Below, piece after piece: positions 41,575-48,285 of a stretch of DNA of 55,615 nt; the stretch's first letter is position 1, and every line of letters starts with the position of its first letter. The position numbers and the translations under genes were made by a program. Where the stretch lies: positions 1-55,615 of the forward strand of contig NZBN01000010.1 of assembly GCA_002687935.1 (NCBI GenBank), in the 5' to 3' direction. This DNA is from Methanobacteriota archaeon. Its GTDB lineage: Archaea; Undinarchaeota; Undinarchaeia; Undinarchaeales; Undinarchaeaceae. The notes below the pieces were generated by a model. The model was not told where the DNA came from. It ran no database searches and saw only the letters and a list, made by a program, of their open reading frames with translations.

Positions 41575-41802
41575 ATGGTAAGCGCATTCATACTCATAAT
41601 GTCGAAAACAGGTACTGAAAGGTCTGTTATCAGGGAACTTTCAAAGCTTGAAGAAGTTGTTGATGTTTCGGTCGTTTACGGTGATTATGATATAATAGCC
41701 AAAATTGAGTCGGAAACACTTGAAGGACTCAACTCAGTAATTCTTGACAAAATTCGAGCTCTTGACGAAGTGTCAAATACTTCAACACTTATTGCAGTTT
41801 GA
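41575..41802 (+). CDS. Stand-alone Lrp/AsnC effector (RAM) domain protein
   Basis: 75 residues containing only the alpha-beta RAM domain of Lrp/AsnC regulators: AFILIMSKTGTERSVIRELSKLEEVVDVSVVYGDYDIIAKIES. The helix-turn-helix half is missing. Such proteins bind amino acids and may modify full-length Lrp partners by mixing. The TATA-like TTTTTAAATTAA lies about 20 nt upstream. Its stop overlaps the start of a tiny membrane-protein frame. Confidence 0.88.
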   Translation: MVSAFILIMSKTGTERSVIRELSKLEEVVDVSVVYGDYDIIAKIESETLEGLNSVILDKIRALDEVSNTSTLIAV

Positions 41803-41903
41803 TGGATAAAAAAGTTCTTCTACAATTTCTCATAGTTATGGGCGTTCTATTTGCTATAACATTTGCATTTGCCCTGCTAAAAGTCTACTTTTTAGGAGCC
41901 TGA
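41802..41903 (+). CDS. 33-residue single-pass membrane peptide
   Basis: The frame starts at the overlap TGATG with the RAM gene and encodes MDKKV followed by a hydrophobic helix (LLQFLIVMGVLFAITFAFAL) and a short Lys/Tyr-containing end. The overlap suggests coupled translation. Its last 19 nt overlap the convergent coiled-coil gene. A real but uncharacterised small membrane protein is likely; no homologue is recognisable. Confidence 0.5.
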   Translation: MDKKVLLQFLIVMGVLFAITFAFALLKVYFLGA

Positions 41904-42373
41904 CCATTTTCTGACAGTTTGTTCTGCATATCAACAAGTGCCAGTGACAGATTTTCTGTCAGCCTCTCAATCTTTTTCTGCTCTTCTTTTGCAGTGTATA
42001 TTTCCTGCTCGTGCAGTAGAAGGAGTTCTTCTATCGTTTCCTTTTCATGTCTCAATGTAATAAGGTTCTCAGAAAGACTGCTCTCGGTTTTAACTCGGTG
42101 GCTGAGCTCTCCATTAAGTGTTTTCCTTGCCCCGTTCATAAGAAGAAGAATTTCTCTCATTTTTATTTCCTTCTCTTTCAAACTCTCTACAGTGTCGAGA
42201 AACTCTTTCTGCAGACTATCTGTGTTAAAAACATTACCTATGTGGGAATCAATATTTCTGAGAACATTGTCAAAATGGATTCCTTCAAGCTCAACCAAGT
42301 CTCCATTAGCCCTTTCTACTTCTTCAGAATTTTCTTTTCTTGCCATGGCTCTACTAAGTGATTTGTCTAACAT
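41885..42373 (-). CDS. Coiled-coil protein of unknown function
   Basis: 162 residues, almost wholly helical and polar. Residues about 60-155 form long heptad-rich segments (LKEKEIKMREILLLMNGARKTL and TLRHEKETIEELLLLHEQEI). No membrane segment, signal or cysteine is visible. It starts 12 nt after the second CPBP protease gene, so it is probably co-transcribed with both. The start ATG at 42373 is unambiguous. Function unknown. Confidence 0.72.
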   Translation of the reverse strand: MLDKSLSRAMARKENSEEVERANGDLVELEGIHFDNVLRNIDSHIGNVFNTDSLQKEFLDTVESLKEKEIKMREILLLMNGARKTLNGELSHRVKTESSLSENLITLRHEKETIEELLLLHEQEIYTAKEEQKKIERLTENLSLALVDMQNKLSENGQAPKK

Positions 42374-42385
42374 TTAAAGTTTTCC

Positions 42386-42808
42386 TCAGAATACTGCGTT
42401 GAGCATTTTGTAGAATAAGTGAGCAGCTATAACTGCTGGAAGTCCGAAATCTATGTAGGCATAGCTGAAAAGAGCCCCTATTACAAGTGCATCTGCAACA
42501 TATATTGGTCCATACATTATAGCATAATACGCCATATAAGCAACAGTCAGAGCGCTGATTCCTCCAAGGACTCCGAACATTCCAATCAATATTGGTAGCA
42601 TTATAAGTCTCAGTGCAAGCTCTTCCATTATAGTGCTGTAAAACACAAATCCTCTGAACTTTCCTTTGAAACTTGAGTAGTAATTTGCTCCGTTGAATAT
42701 CCACATTCTCAATGGAAGTGAAAATGCAGTTGCCAGCAAAGCCAGAACTATTGGAATGCTCCAAAGGTCCATTCCGTACATGAATTGAAAGAGTTTTGTT
42801 TTTATCAT
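42386..42808 (-). CDS. CPBP-family membrane protein, degenerate active site
   Basis: 140 residues with about four helices. The CPBP motif 1 EELALR (E62, E63, R67) is intact, but the middle FxxxH motif is not visible and the last motif is HLFYK (130-134), Lys in place of the usual Asn. It is a diverged partner of the adjacent CPBP protein, perhaps catalytically impaired and acting as a partner. It overlaps that gene by four bases. Confidence 0.75.
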   Translation of the reverse strand: MIKTKLFQFMYGMDLWSIPIVLALLATAFSLPLRMWIFNGANYYSSFKGKFRGFVFYSTIMEELALRLIMLPILIGMFGVLGGISALTVAYMAYYAIMYGPIYVADALVIGALFSYAYIDFGLPAVIAAHLFYKMLNAVF

Positions 42809-43251
42809 CTTATTGTTGCAAGAGTGTTATGAGTGGCGTGAGCAAGTATAGGTACAAATATTCCGAAGTTTACAAATGCCCAACCGAGTACAAGACCTGT
42901 TATTGTAGAGTCAATAAAGCGTGTTTTTCCGTAGAATATGTGGGCTCCTCCAAACATTATTGCAGATATAATTATTGCAGGTAACCATTCTCCGAAAACT
43001 CCGTAAAGTGCACTAATCAGAATCATTCTGAATACTATTTCTTCAAATATAGGGCTTATTACTACAAGACCAAAAATCCATTTAAACTTTCTTTGCATGC
43101 TATTCATAGGAACTGAGCCTGTAAGAATAGCTGTCTGCAAATATGTAACTACTCCAAGAACCATCGCAAGCGACCACATTTTCATCATGTAGTGCGTTCC
43201 AAGTAGATTGAATCTTATAACTTCTGTTAATTGGCTTACTATATATTCCAT
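42805..43251 (-). CDS. CPBP-family intramembrane metalloprotease
   Basis: 148 residues with four to five membrane helices and the full CPBP/Abi active site: EEIVFR (E70, E71, R75), FGGAH (F100, H104) and HATHN (H138, N142). Such proteases cleave near the membrane in prenylated-protein maturation or bacteriocin self-immunity; the archaeal substrates are unknown. It heads a three-gene unit with the degenerate paralogue and a coiled-coil gene. A TATA-like sequence is at about 43284-43296. Confidence 0.85.
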   Translation of the reverse strand: MEYIVSQLTEVIRFNLLGTHYMMKMWSLAMVLGVVTYLQTAILTGSVPMNSMQRKFKWIFGLVVISPIFEEIVFRMILISALYGVFGEWLPAIIISAIMFGGAHIFYGKTRFIDSTITGLVLGWAFVNFGIFVPILAHATHNTLATIR

Positions 43252-43297
43252 TGTATTATTTACTACTCAAAAATAGTGAAAACTCTTATATTTATAT

Positions 43298-43456
43298 TTA
43301 TCCTTGACGTTTTCCGTGTCTCTTGATGTATAATGCAATAAGTATCAGGATAGCAAGTCCAGAAATAAGGAGCCATACACCTGTTCTTGTCAGTATTTCA
43401 ATGAACATTGCGTTCGCTGTTACATAAAGTCCTGTCAGTCCTATGTCGCCTGCCAT
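43298..43456 (-). CDS. 52-residue membrane protein
   Basis: A complete frame: MAGDIGLTGLYVTANAM then a helix (WLLISGLAILILIALYI, about 28-44) and a basic end KRHGKRQG. One membrane crossing with the C-terminus inside is predicted. A strong TATA box ATTATATATAAT lies about 20-30 nt upstream, so it is probably expressed leaderless. No known family. Confidence 0.6.
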   Translation of the reverse strand: MAGDIGLTGLYVTANAMFIEILTRTGVWLLISGLAILILIALYIKRHGKRQG

Positions 43457-43497
43457 ATTAAGTCGGTGGTTCAGGCATTATATATAATTAATCAGGA

Positions 43498-43641
43498 CTA
43501 TTCCGGTATGTGCCTTCCATCAGTGCAGTCACACTCTTCCAGGGGCTTGTTGTAATTGTTGCAGCTCTCCGCTCCGCAGTTTTTCCGCTCTTCAGCAGCT
43601 CCGCCACAGCCTCCTGTACAAATATAGTGGGGTGTTTTCAT
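43498..43641 (-). CDS. 47-residue Cys-rich protein, probably zinc-binding
   Basis: The frame encodes MKTPHYICTGGCGG, then ERKNCGAESC and LEECDCTDGRHIP. Cysteines at 8, 12, 22, 27, 37 and 39 in close pairs suggest a zinc ribbon-like or two-metal site. A TATA box (AATTATAAAAAC on this strand) lies about 25 nt before the ATG at 43641. It is independent of the neighbouring LhgO gene. I recall similar short ICTGGCGG proteins in other archaeal genomes but cannot name a family. Confidence 0.62.
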   Translation of the reverse strand: MKTPHYICTGGCGGAAEERKNCGAESCNNYNKPLEECDCTDGRHIPE

Positions 43642-43673
43642 AGTCTGCAATAAAGCGATCCAGTTTTTATAAT

Positions 43674-44849
43674 TTATTTATTTTCTATTCTGTCAACTAC
43701 ATACTCCGCAAAGGCAAGACTCGCAGTAAGTCCTGGAGAAACTGCATTAAGAATGTGAGTTGAGTTGTCATTGAATTCAACAAGCATATCTTTCAATATG
43801 TTCCCTTTTCTGTCAATCGGCTGGGCTCTTATTCCTGGTGGGTGTTTTTTCAAATCTCTCTTCTTTACAGAGGGGCTAATTACTTGTATTTCTTTAAGGA
43901 AGGCTTTTTTCGAGACTGTAACTTTAGCGTTTTCTGCCACAAGTTTTCTGAAGCTTTCCCTTAATATGAGTCTCATGAAGTTTACCGAGCTTGCCATTCC
44001 TAAAAATTCGCCAATATGCATTCCCTTTCTGTACGCCTCTCTTCCCATAGCAAGAGTCGCCGTTGGTCCGGCAAGGACTTTTCCATCAACAGTCCTCGTT
44101 AAATGAACTTTAAGGAAGGGAAAATTAAGGTCCGGAGCCTGGTATACCATTGATTGTATATTCAGATTTTCCACTTCCATATACTCTCCCCTGAATGGAA
44201 CAATTCGTATTCCCTTGCCTGCTTCCATCATGTGTGCTATTTTATCGGAATAAAGTCCTGCACAATTAATTATATGATCTGCTTCAAAAATCTCTTTTCT
44301 GGTTTTCACAGAGTTTCTGTGAATTCCACTTACCTTTGCTCCCATGATGAACTCTGCTCCGTGTTTCTTGGCGTCTTTTACAACAGCTTCAAGAAATCCT
44401 ATGCTATCGACAATTGCCCCACTAGGGGACAAAAGAGCTTTTCTTCCTACAACTTCCGGTTCTCGCTTTTTCAGTTCTCCGGAGTCTATTATCTTAAGTC
44501 CAGGAACCCCCACCCGCTTTCCCATTGCCATAAGTTGCTCAAGGATTTCATCGTCTTCGTCTGAGTTTGAAATAACTAAAGTTCCTACTTCTTCTATACG
44601 GACTTTATGCTTCCTGCAGAACTGCTTAAGAAGTGCGTTTCCTTTTAAACAGAGCTCCGCTTTTATGCTTCCAGGCTTCTGGTTAATTCCTGAATGTACA
44701 ACGCCACTGTTTCTTCCGGATGCGTGCATTCCGAGATTCTGTTCTTTCTCAAGAACTGTTACTTTACCAAGTCCTCTTCGTGAAATTTCCCTGGCTATGG
44801 AGCTTCCTATTATTCCTGCGCCGATGATAAGGTAGTGCTTTTTTTCCAC
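43674..44849 (-). CDS. L-2-hydroxyglutarate oxidase-like FAD-dependent oxidoreductase (LhgO type)
   Basis: 391 residues of the DAO/GR2 fold. The FAD-binding start is IIGAGIIGSSIAREISRRG with an acidic residue at the end of beta 2 (VLEKE). The substrate-side signature ASGRNSGVVHSGINQKPGSIKAELC is characteristic of LhgO and its relatives. INCAGLYSDKIA is the second FAD motif. It oxidises a 2-hydroxy acid, perhaps 2-hydroxyglutarate, to the keto acid; the electron acceptor is unknown. It stands alone. Confidence 0.88.
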   Translation of the reverse strand: MEKKHYLIIGAGIIGSSIAREISRRGLGKVTVLEKEQNLGMHASGRNSGVVHSGINQKPGSIKAELCLKGNALLKQFCRKHKVRIEEVGTLVISNSDEDDEILEQLMAMGKRVGVPGLKIIDSGELKKREPEVVGRKALLSPSGAIVDSIGFLEAVVKDAKKHGAEFIMGAKVSGIHRNSVKTRKEIFEADHIINCAGLYSDKIAHMMEAGKGIRIVPFRGEYMEVENLNIQSMVYQAPDLNFPFLKVHLTRTVDGKVLAGPTATLAMGREAYRKGMHIGEFLGMASSVNFMRLILRESFRKLVAENAKVTVSKKAFLKEIQVISPSVKKRDLKKHPPGIRAQPIDRKGNILKDMLVEFNDNSTHILNAVSPGLTASLAFAEYVVDRIENK

Positions 44850-44905
44850 GTATTTTATTTATTCTCGATGTTTATGTAAGTTGTGAGGAGAAAAGGCAGA
44901 GCGCC

Positions 44906-44960
44906 TAGGGTCAAATTCACTTCGTGAATAAACTCTCGTTGCAGGTTAAGTAATCTAAGC
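44906..44960 (+). repeat. Hairpin-bearing direct repeat R1
   Basis: First copy of a 55-nt direct repeat with ATTCAC-TTC-GTGAAT as an inner hairpin, flanked by GGGTCAA and AAACTCTCG, then GCAGGTTAAGTAAT. It is 58 nt upstream of a nearly identical copy R2. In the minus reading it lies downstream of tRNA-Ser. Confidence 0.75.
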
Positions 44961-44963
44961 ACA

Positions 44964-45018
44964 TAGGGTCAGATTCACTTCGTGAATAACCCCTCGTCGC
45001 AGGTTAAGTAATTCAAGC
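44964..45018 (+). repeat. Hairpin-bearing direct repeat R2
   Basis: Second copy of the 55-nt repeat. GGGTCAG-ATTCAC-TTC-GTGAAT-AACCCC forms an inner 6-bp stem with a partial outer stem. Its last base is the discriminator position of tRNA-Ser, so the element directly abuts the tRNA gene. Confidence 0.75.
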
Positions 45019-45101
45019 GCCGAGGGCAGGATTTGAACCTGCATATCCAAAAGGAAACTGGTTTTCAAGACCAGCGCAATACCAGATTATGCGACCTCGG
45101 C
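45018..45101 (-). tRNA. tRNA-Ser (UGA anticodon)
   Basis: Read on the minus strand: acceptor GCCGAGG/CCTCGGC with discriminator G, anticodon stem CTGGT/ACCAG around CTTGAAA, a long class II variable arm (TTTCCTTTTGGATAT), and T arm GCAGG-TTCAAAT-CCTGC. The length is 84 nt, with no intron and no encoded CCA. It is flanked on both sides by hairpin elements. Confidence 0.96.
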
Positions 45102-45113
45102 GAGCTTATGCGA

Positions 45114-45162
45114 GCCGAGGGTTATGCAGTATCCAATTGCATTGTCTGCATCTGACCTCGGC
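45114..45162 (-). repeat. Hairpin element E1, tRNA-Ser acceptor-like
   Basis: Outer stem GCCGAGG/CCTCGGC (identical to the tRNA-Ser acceptor) encloses an inner stem ATGCAG/CTGCAT with a 16-nt loop. On the minus strand the joints read GGTCAG and TAACCC. It lies 12 nt upstream of tRNA-Ser on the minus strand and holds no open frame of note. Confidence 0.75.
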
Positions 45163-45181
45163 ATTATTACCTATGTTCTCA

Positions 45182-45233
45182 CTACCGAGTTTACATAGTA
45201 ACCATTTTTAGGGTCTATGTCTGACCACGGTAG
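45182..45233 (-). repeat. Hairpin element E2
   Basis: Same architecture as E1 with changed pairs: outer stem CTACCG/CGGTAG and inner stem ACATAG/CTATGT around a 16-nt loop. The joints, on the minus strand, read GGTCAG and TAAACTC. The base changes keep pairing, which supports a selected RNA or DNA structure. It is upstream of E1 on the minus strand. Confidence 0.7.
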
Positions 45234-45309
45234 AACTAAAAAGTACTGATTTTCTCTCCTATTAAACTTTTTGTGAAGCTATAAATGTCATAGTACTCTA
45301 TTCTTTATT

Positions 45310-45684
45310 ATGGGTATTTTAAGGCGCAGGCGTCCTCCGGAAGCCGTGGAAACGGTGACTGCAACTTTTGTGTTTACTCTGGGTAATGACTTGGCAAAAG
45401 TTTTTTTCAAACCAGATCACAAAGAATTTCTTATAACCTCAGGTTCTCAGAAGCAGTATATACGTCTTGAAACAGAATCTCGTAAAAGCCTGGAGCCTCA
45501 AACCGAATACCTCCTCCAGCTTCCAAAAGGGGAGGAATGTGAATTTTTAGAGCCTGGAAGTGATCCTAGACTTGTTGTTATTTTTGATGGTGAGCGTTTA
45601 GAGAGAAAAGGGCGTTCAATACATGCTAAGCTTGGAAAAATCAAAAAAGACACAAGATTCGAGTTCAAACTTCTCTACGAGTAG
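45310..45684 (+). CDS. Conserved-looking hypothetical protein
   Basis: 124 residues: a basic start (MGILRRRRPPEA), then an alternating hydrophobic beta-strand profile (TVTATFVFTLG, KVFFKPDHKEFLITS, RFEFKLLY) with no cysteine, signal or membrane helix. The pattern suggests a small beta-barrel or sandwich. A TATA-like GCTATAAATG is about 25-30 nt before the ATG. It lies just before the SRP RNA gene but is not recognisably related to it. Function unknown. Confidence 0.7.
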   Translation: MGILRRRRPPEAVETVTATFVFTLGNDLAKVFFKPDHKEFLITSGSQKQYIRLETESRKSLEPQTEYLLQLPKGEECEFLEPGSDPRLVVIFDGERLERKGRSIHAKLGKIKKDTRFEFKLLYE

Positions 45685-45725
45685 AACTCTCAAGCTTTTT
45701 ATACTGGCTAATCAACTAATTTACT

Positions 45726-45999
45726 GGCACGGCTAGGCTGGGGAAGTAGTCCTACCTTGTAACCACAAATGGGCTTTATGGTGGAGCTGAGTGCCGGAGA
45801 AAGATTGGCGTTTTTGTAGCCGTCTTGGAATTTGGCGTCGAAGCCTCGTCCCTCGGGATTGGAGTTCCTGCCAAACGGGTCAGGTCCGGAAGGAAGCAGC
45901 CCTAACAGGTTCTGTTAATGCTCGCGGGGTCGCGGGGTGGAGTCCTTTTTCAAGGCTAGCGGCCGCAGGAGTGCCCGGCGATTTCCGGATGCCGTGCTA
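45726..45999 (+). ncRNA. Signal recognition particle (SRP, 7S) RNA
   Basis: Ends pair as GGCACGGC with GCCGTGCT. The Alu part has the TGTAAC motif (CTTGTAACC), and helix 8 has GGGTCAGGTCCGGAAGGAAG at 45877-45896, followed by CAGCCCT: the internal loop and GGAA tetraloop that bind SRP54. A TATA box TTTTTATAC (45696-45704) precedes the start by about 25 nt. The 3' end is placed from pairing, and 1-2 nt are uncertain. It is convergent with ttuA. Confidence 0.95.
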
Positions 46000-46000
46000 C

Positions 46001-46915
46001 CTATTCTTTATTTGCGTTAGCCTTTAGTTCGCAGAACTTGCAAATTTTTCCTGATGTGTTTTGCCCGCATTTTTCACACTTTTTTAATGTATTTTTCTCT
46101 ATATTGATATCTGCCAGAATGCTTCTGAGATTTTCAGCACTGTTGTAAATTCCAAATTTAAATCCAGGATATTTATCCTCAATAAGATTTAGATGATCTC
46201 TGATATTCAGCCTGAAAGCATTTGCAACATTTGGGCATTCGTCTTCATGAATTTCATAACCTTTTAATATCGCGTAGAGTCCCACTTCCTTTTCAGGTAT
46301 ATTGCACAGGGGTTTTACTCTTGGTATGAACCCTTCTTTATTTGCAGTCTTTGGTCCGCTTCGTGCTATTCGTGGAAATTCACTCCTGGTGTAATTCATA
46401 AATATGCTCTGGGCTTCATCGTCAAGATTGTGCCCCGTCGCTATCTTGTCGGCTCCCATTTCTCTCGCACCGTCTTCAATCAATCTTCTTCTGAAAACAC
46501 CACAATATTCACAGGCTCTGCTTATGTCTGGTCTCTCCATTATTTTGTCAAGGGATTTTCCAACCCTGTCTTTATATGTAAGTATAGTGTAATCAACCCC
46601 AAGTTCCTTGTAAGTCTTTTCAGCGATTTCTATACTCTCAGGTCTGTAGCCCACAATTCCCTCGTCTATTGTTACCCCGACAATTTCGAGTCCCCTTTTG
46701 TTTGAGATATCGTGAAGTGCTCTGAGAGTTACTATAGAGTCCTTCCCCCCAGAAACAGCGACAGCCACGCGGTCACCTCTTTCAAAGAATTTGTTTTTGT
46801 TAATTGTTTTGCGTATTCTGTCCGTCGTCAGCCCAATAAAATGGTTCTTGCAAAGCCTTATATCTGAATACCTTAGGTGGGCAACCGCAGGGTTTTGGCA
46901 CTTGTCGCAGTTCAT
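46001..46915 (-). CDS. ttuA: tRNA 2-thiolation protein TtuA/Ncs6 (CTU1) family
   Basis: A 304-residue PP-loop ATPase: zinc-finger ligands C3, C6, C22 and H25, PP-loop SGGKDS (55-60), the Cys-rich CEYCGVFRRR, and a C-terminal four-Cys zinc ribbon (CEKCGQNTSGKICKFC). The enzyme adenylates and thiolates a tRNA uridine, either U54 in the T loop (TtuA) or U34 (Ncs6). The adjacent ubiquitin-like gene would supply sulfur. It is last in a three-gene unit with trm56, which modifies C56; this context favours the T loop, by inference. Confidence 0.9.
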   Translation of the reverse strand: MNCDKCQNPAVAHLRYSDIRLCKNHFIGLTTDRIRKTINKNKFFERGDRVAVAVSGGKDSIVTLRALHDISNKRGLEIVGVTIDEGIVGYRPESIEIAEKTYKELGVDYTILTYKDRVGKSLDKIMERPDISRACEYCGVFRRRLIEDGAREMGADKIATGHNLDDEAQSIFMNYTRSEFPRIARSGPKTANKEGFIPRVKPLCNIPEKEVGLYAILKGYEIHEDECPNVANAFRLNIRDHLNLIEDKYPGFKFGIYNSAENLRSILADINIEKNTLKKCEKCGQNTSGKICKFCELKANANKE

Positions 46916-47116
46916 TTATCCACCTGAAATAATTTTTATCAGTTCGAGCTCATCACCGTCTGACAGAGGCTCTTCACCTATTATAACTTCTTCAGCTCTC
47001 TTTATTATATAGGCCTCAGAACTTTCTCCTAGCTTCCTGAAAATCTCACTGGCGGTGGCTCCCTCTTCCAGTTCAATTGTTTTCTCTCCTTCTTTTCTAA
47101 GAATCTTTATTTTCAT
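46916..47116 (-). CDS. ttuB: Ubiquitin-like sulfur carrier (TtuB/ThiS/MoaD type)
   Basis: 66 residues with a beta-grasp profile (MKIKILRKEGEKTIELEEGATASEIFRKL... GDELELIKIISGG) and the C-terminal Gly-Gly that becomes a thiocarboxylate. It starts one base before ttuA on the strand and overlaps trm56 by four bases, so it is most likely the sulfur donor for TtuA, not a molybdopterin protein. Confidence 0.88.
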   Translation of the reverse strand: MKIKILRKEGEKTIELEEGATASEIFRKLGESSEAYIIKRAEEVIIGEEPLSDGDELELIKIISGG

Positions 47117-47625
47117 TTTCTCACTATATCCTTCCCTCGTTCGGACGGTTTTACAGAAATATTTGCATCTGGAAATTCTGTTTCCAGAGCTTCCCCACCA
47201 GAATAGCGGTCAAGAAACACTGCAAGAGCAGCTATTTCTGAATGTGGTTGTCCTGTCACCGCAATGTTGTAGTCTGCGATATCATAAACTTCTCCTGGGA
47301 CTTTCTGACCCCCTAGTATTATAAGAACGTTTTTCCCGTTCATTTCTGAAATAGTATTCTGAACTAATTCTCCGTACATGGTAAGGTGAACCTTTATTCC
47401 GTCAAATTCCTTCGCAAACTTCTTCCAGTTCTTTATGTATTCTGTTTCGAAGTTCCCGCCCCATCTCTCACTTATGTCATTTATACTATTTTCAAGAGTG
47501 TCATCTTTCTGACCGCTGTAATGCAGTTTGGAAGCTCCAAGAGCGCGCGCTACCAGACCTATATGCGTTGATACACGGGCATCCCTGTGTGCTCGGTGTC
47601 CGAGCCTCAGAACTTCAGCTTCCAT
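47113..47625 (-). CDS. trm56: tRNA (cytidine-56-2'-O)-methyltransferase aTrm56
   Basis: An archaea-specific SPOUT methyltransferase that methylates the ribose of C56 in the tRNA T loop. It opens MEAEVLRLGHRAHRDARVSTHIGLVARALGA and has the knot region NVLIILGGQKVPGEVYDIADYNIAVTGQPHSEIAALAVFLDR. I start it at the ATG 47625; two codons earlier is only a TTG. 170 residues. It heads a unit with ttuB and ttuA. A TATA-like GTTAAATA lies about 28 nt upstream. Confidence 0.93.
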   Translation of the reverse strand: MEAEVLRLGHRAHRDARVSTHIGLVARALGASKLHYSGQKDDTLENSINDISERWGGNFETEYIKNWKKFAKEFDGIKVHLTMYGELVQNTISEMNGKNVLIILGGQKVPGEVYDIADYNIAVTGQPHSEIAALAVFLDRYSGGEALETEFPDANISVKPSERGKDIVRK

Positions 47626-47663
47626 AAACAATATAAAAGCGTTGCAACACCTATTTAACGACT

Positions 47664-48128
47664 ATGGGTGATGAATTCGGACTTTTGATGGTTCCAAGGG
47701 AATCAGGTTCTATTTCCAGTTTTATGAAAGAGATTTCCAGCACAAATTTTGAGTCTCAGGTAGCCGGAACTCTCAAAAAAATGAAGATAAGTCCTGTTAA
47801 GATTTCACTCTCTGCCTATGACAAGGGCTCAGGTAAAAAGGGAACTGCTCTTGAAGGTTTTAAATTTATAAAATATGCGGTCAAGCTCCGTGGAAAGAGA
47901 AAGCGAATTTTCAGAACTGTTCCTTGGAAATCAGACTCTGAATTGACAATTCTTGTCGGAACTGGGGACAACAAAAGGGATGGCGTTATGCTATCCTGCA
48001 GACGCGGCAATATTTCTGATATGCGTCTAATCTTCGGAAGCATAGTTGACAGACTTGCTGAATTGATGGGCGGAGAAGGAGTTCTGCACTGGTCTCAGTC
48101 AACAAAGACAGGAAGCCTCGCGCAGTAG
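47664..48128 (+). CDS. Hypothetical protein of 154 residues
   Basis: A mixed alpha-beta profile: LLMVPRESGSISSFMKEI, a basic central part (KFIKYAVKLRGKRKRIFRTVPW), then ELTILVGTGDNKRDGVMLSCRRGN and a helical end. There is no membrane segment or signal. The ATG at 47664 follows a TATA box (ATATAAAAGC) by about 27 nt and diverges from trm56. The basic core could bind RNA, which is a guess. No family recognised. Confidence 0.7.
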   Translation: MGDEFGLLMVPRESGSISSFMKEISSTNFESQVAGTLKKMKISPVKISLSAYDKGSGKKGTALEGFKFIKYAVKLRGKRKRIFRTVPWKSDSELTILVGTGDNKRDGVMLSCRRGNISDMRLIFGSIVDRLAELMGGEGVLHWSQSTKTGSLAQ

Positions 48129-48175
48129 ACAAGATATATTATTTAAGCAGATAGTTCATCATTATTGAGAGATAT

Positions 48176-48248
48176 AGCCCCGTGGTGTAGTGGTCAATCA
48201 TACGAGACTCTGAATCTCGTGACACTGGTTCGAATCCGGTCGGGGCTA
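48176..48248 (+). tRNA. tRNA-Gln (CUG anticodon)
   Basis: Acceptor AGCCCCG/CGGGGCT with discriminator A, anticodon stem CGAGA/TCTCG around CTCTGAA, and T loop TTCGAAT in a CTGG/CCGG stem. No intron and no encoded CCA. A TATA-like ATATATTATTTAAG is about 35 nt upstream. Confidence 0.96.
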
Positions 48249-48285
48249 TCACAAGCCTTATATTAAGATATTTCATATTCCGTGT

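Noticed and set aside
44906-45018. R1/R2 considered as att sites of an integrated element at tRNA-Ser.
   Set aside because: There is no integrase, and the repeats are 58 bp apart with nothing between; they also do not copy the tRNA 3' end.
45318-45700. The gene before SRP RNA considered as an SRP protein such as SRP19.
   Set aside because: The protein lacks SRP19 motifs and has a beta-rich profile.
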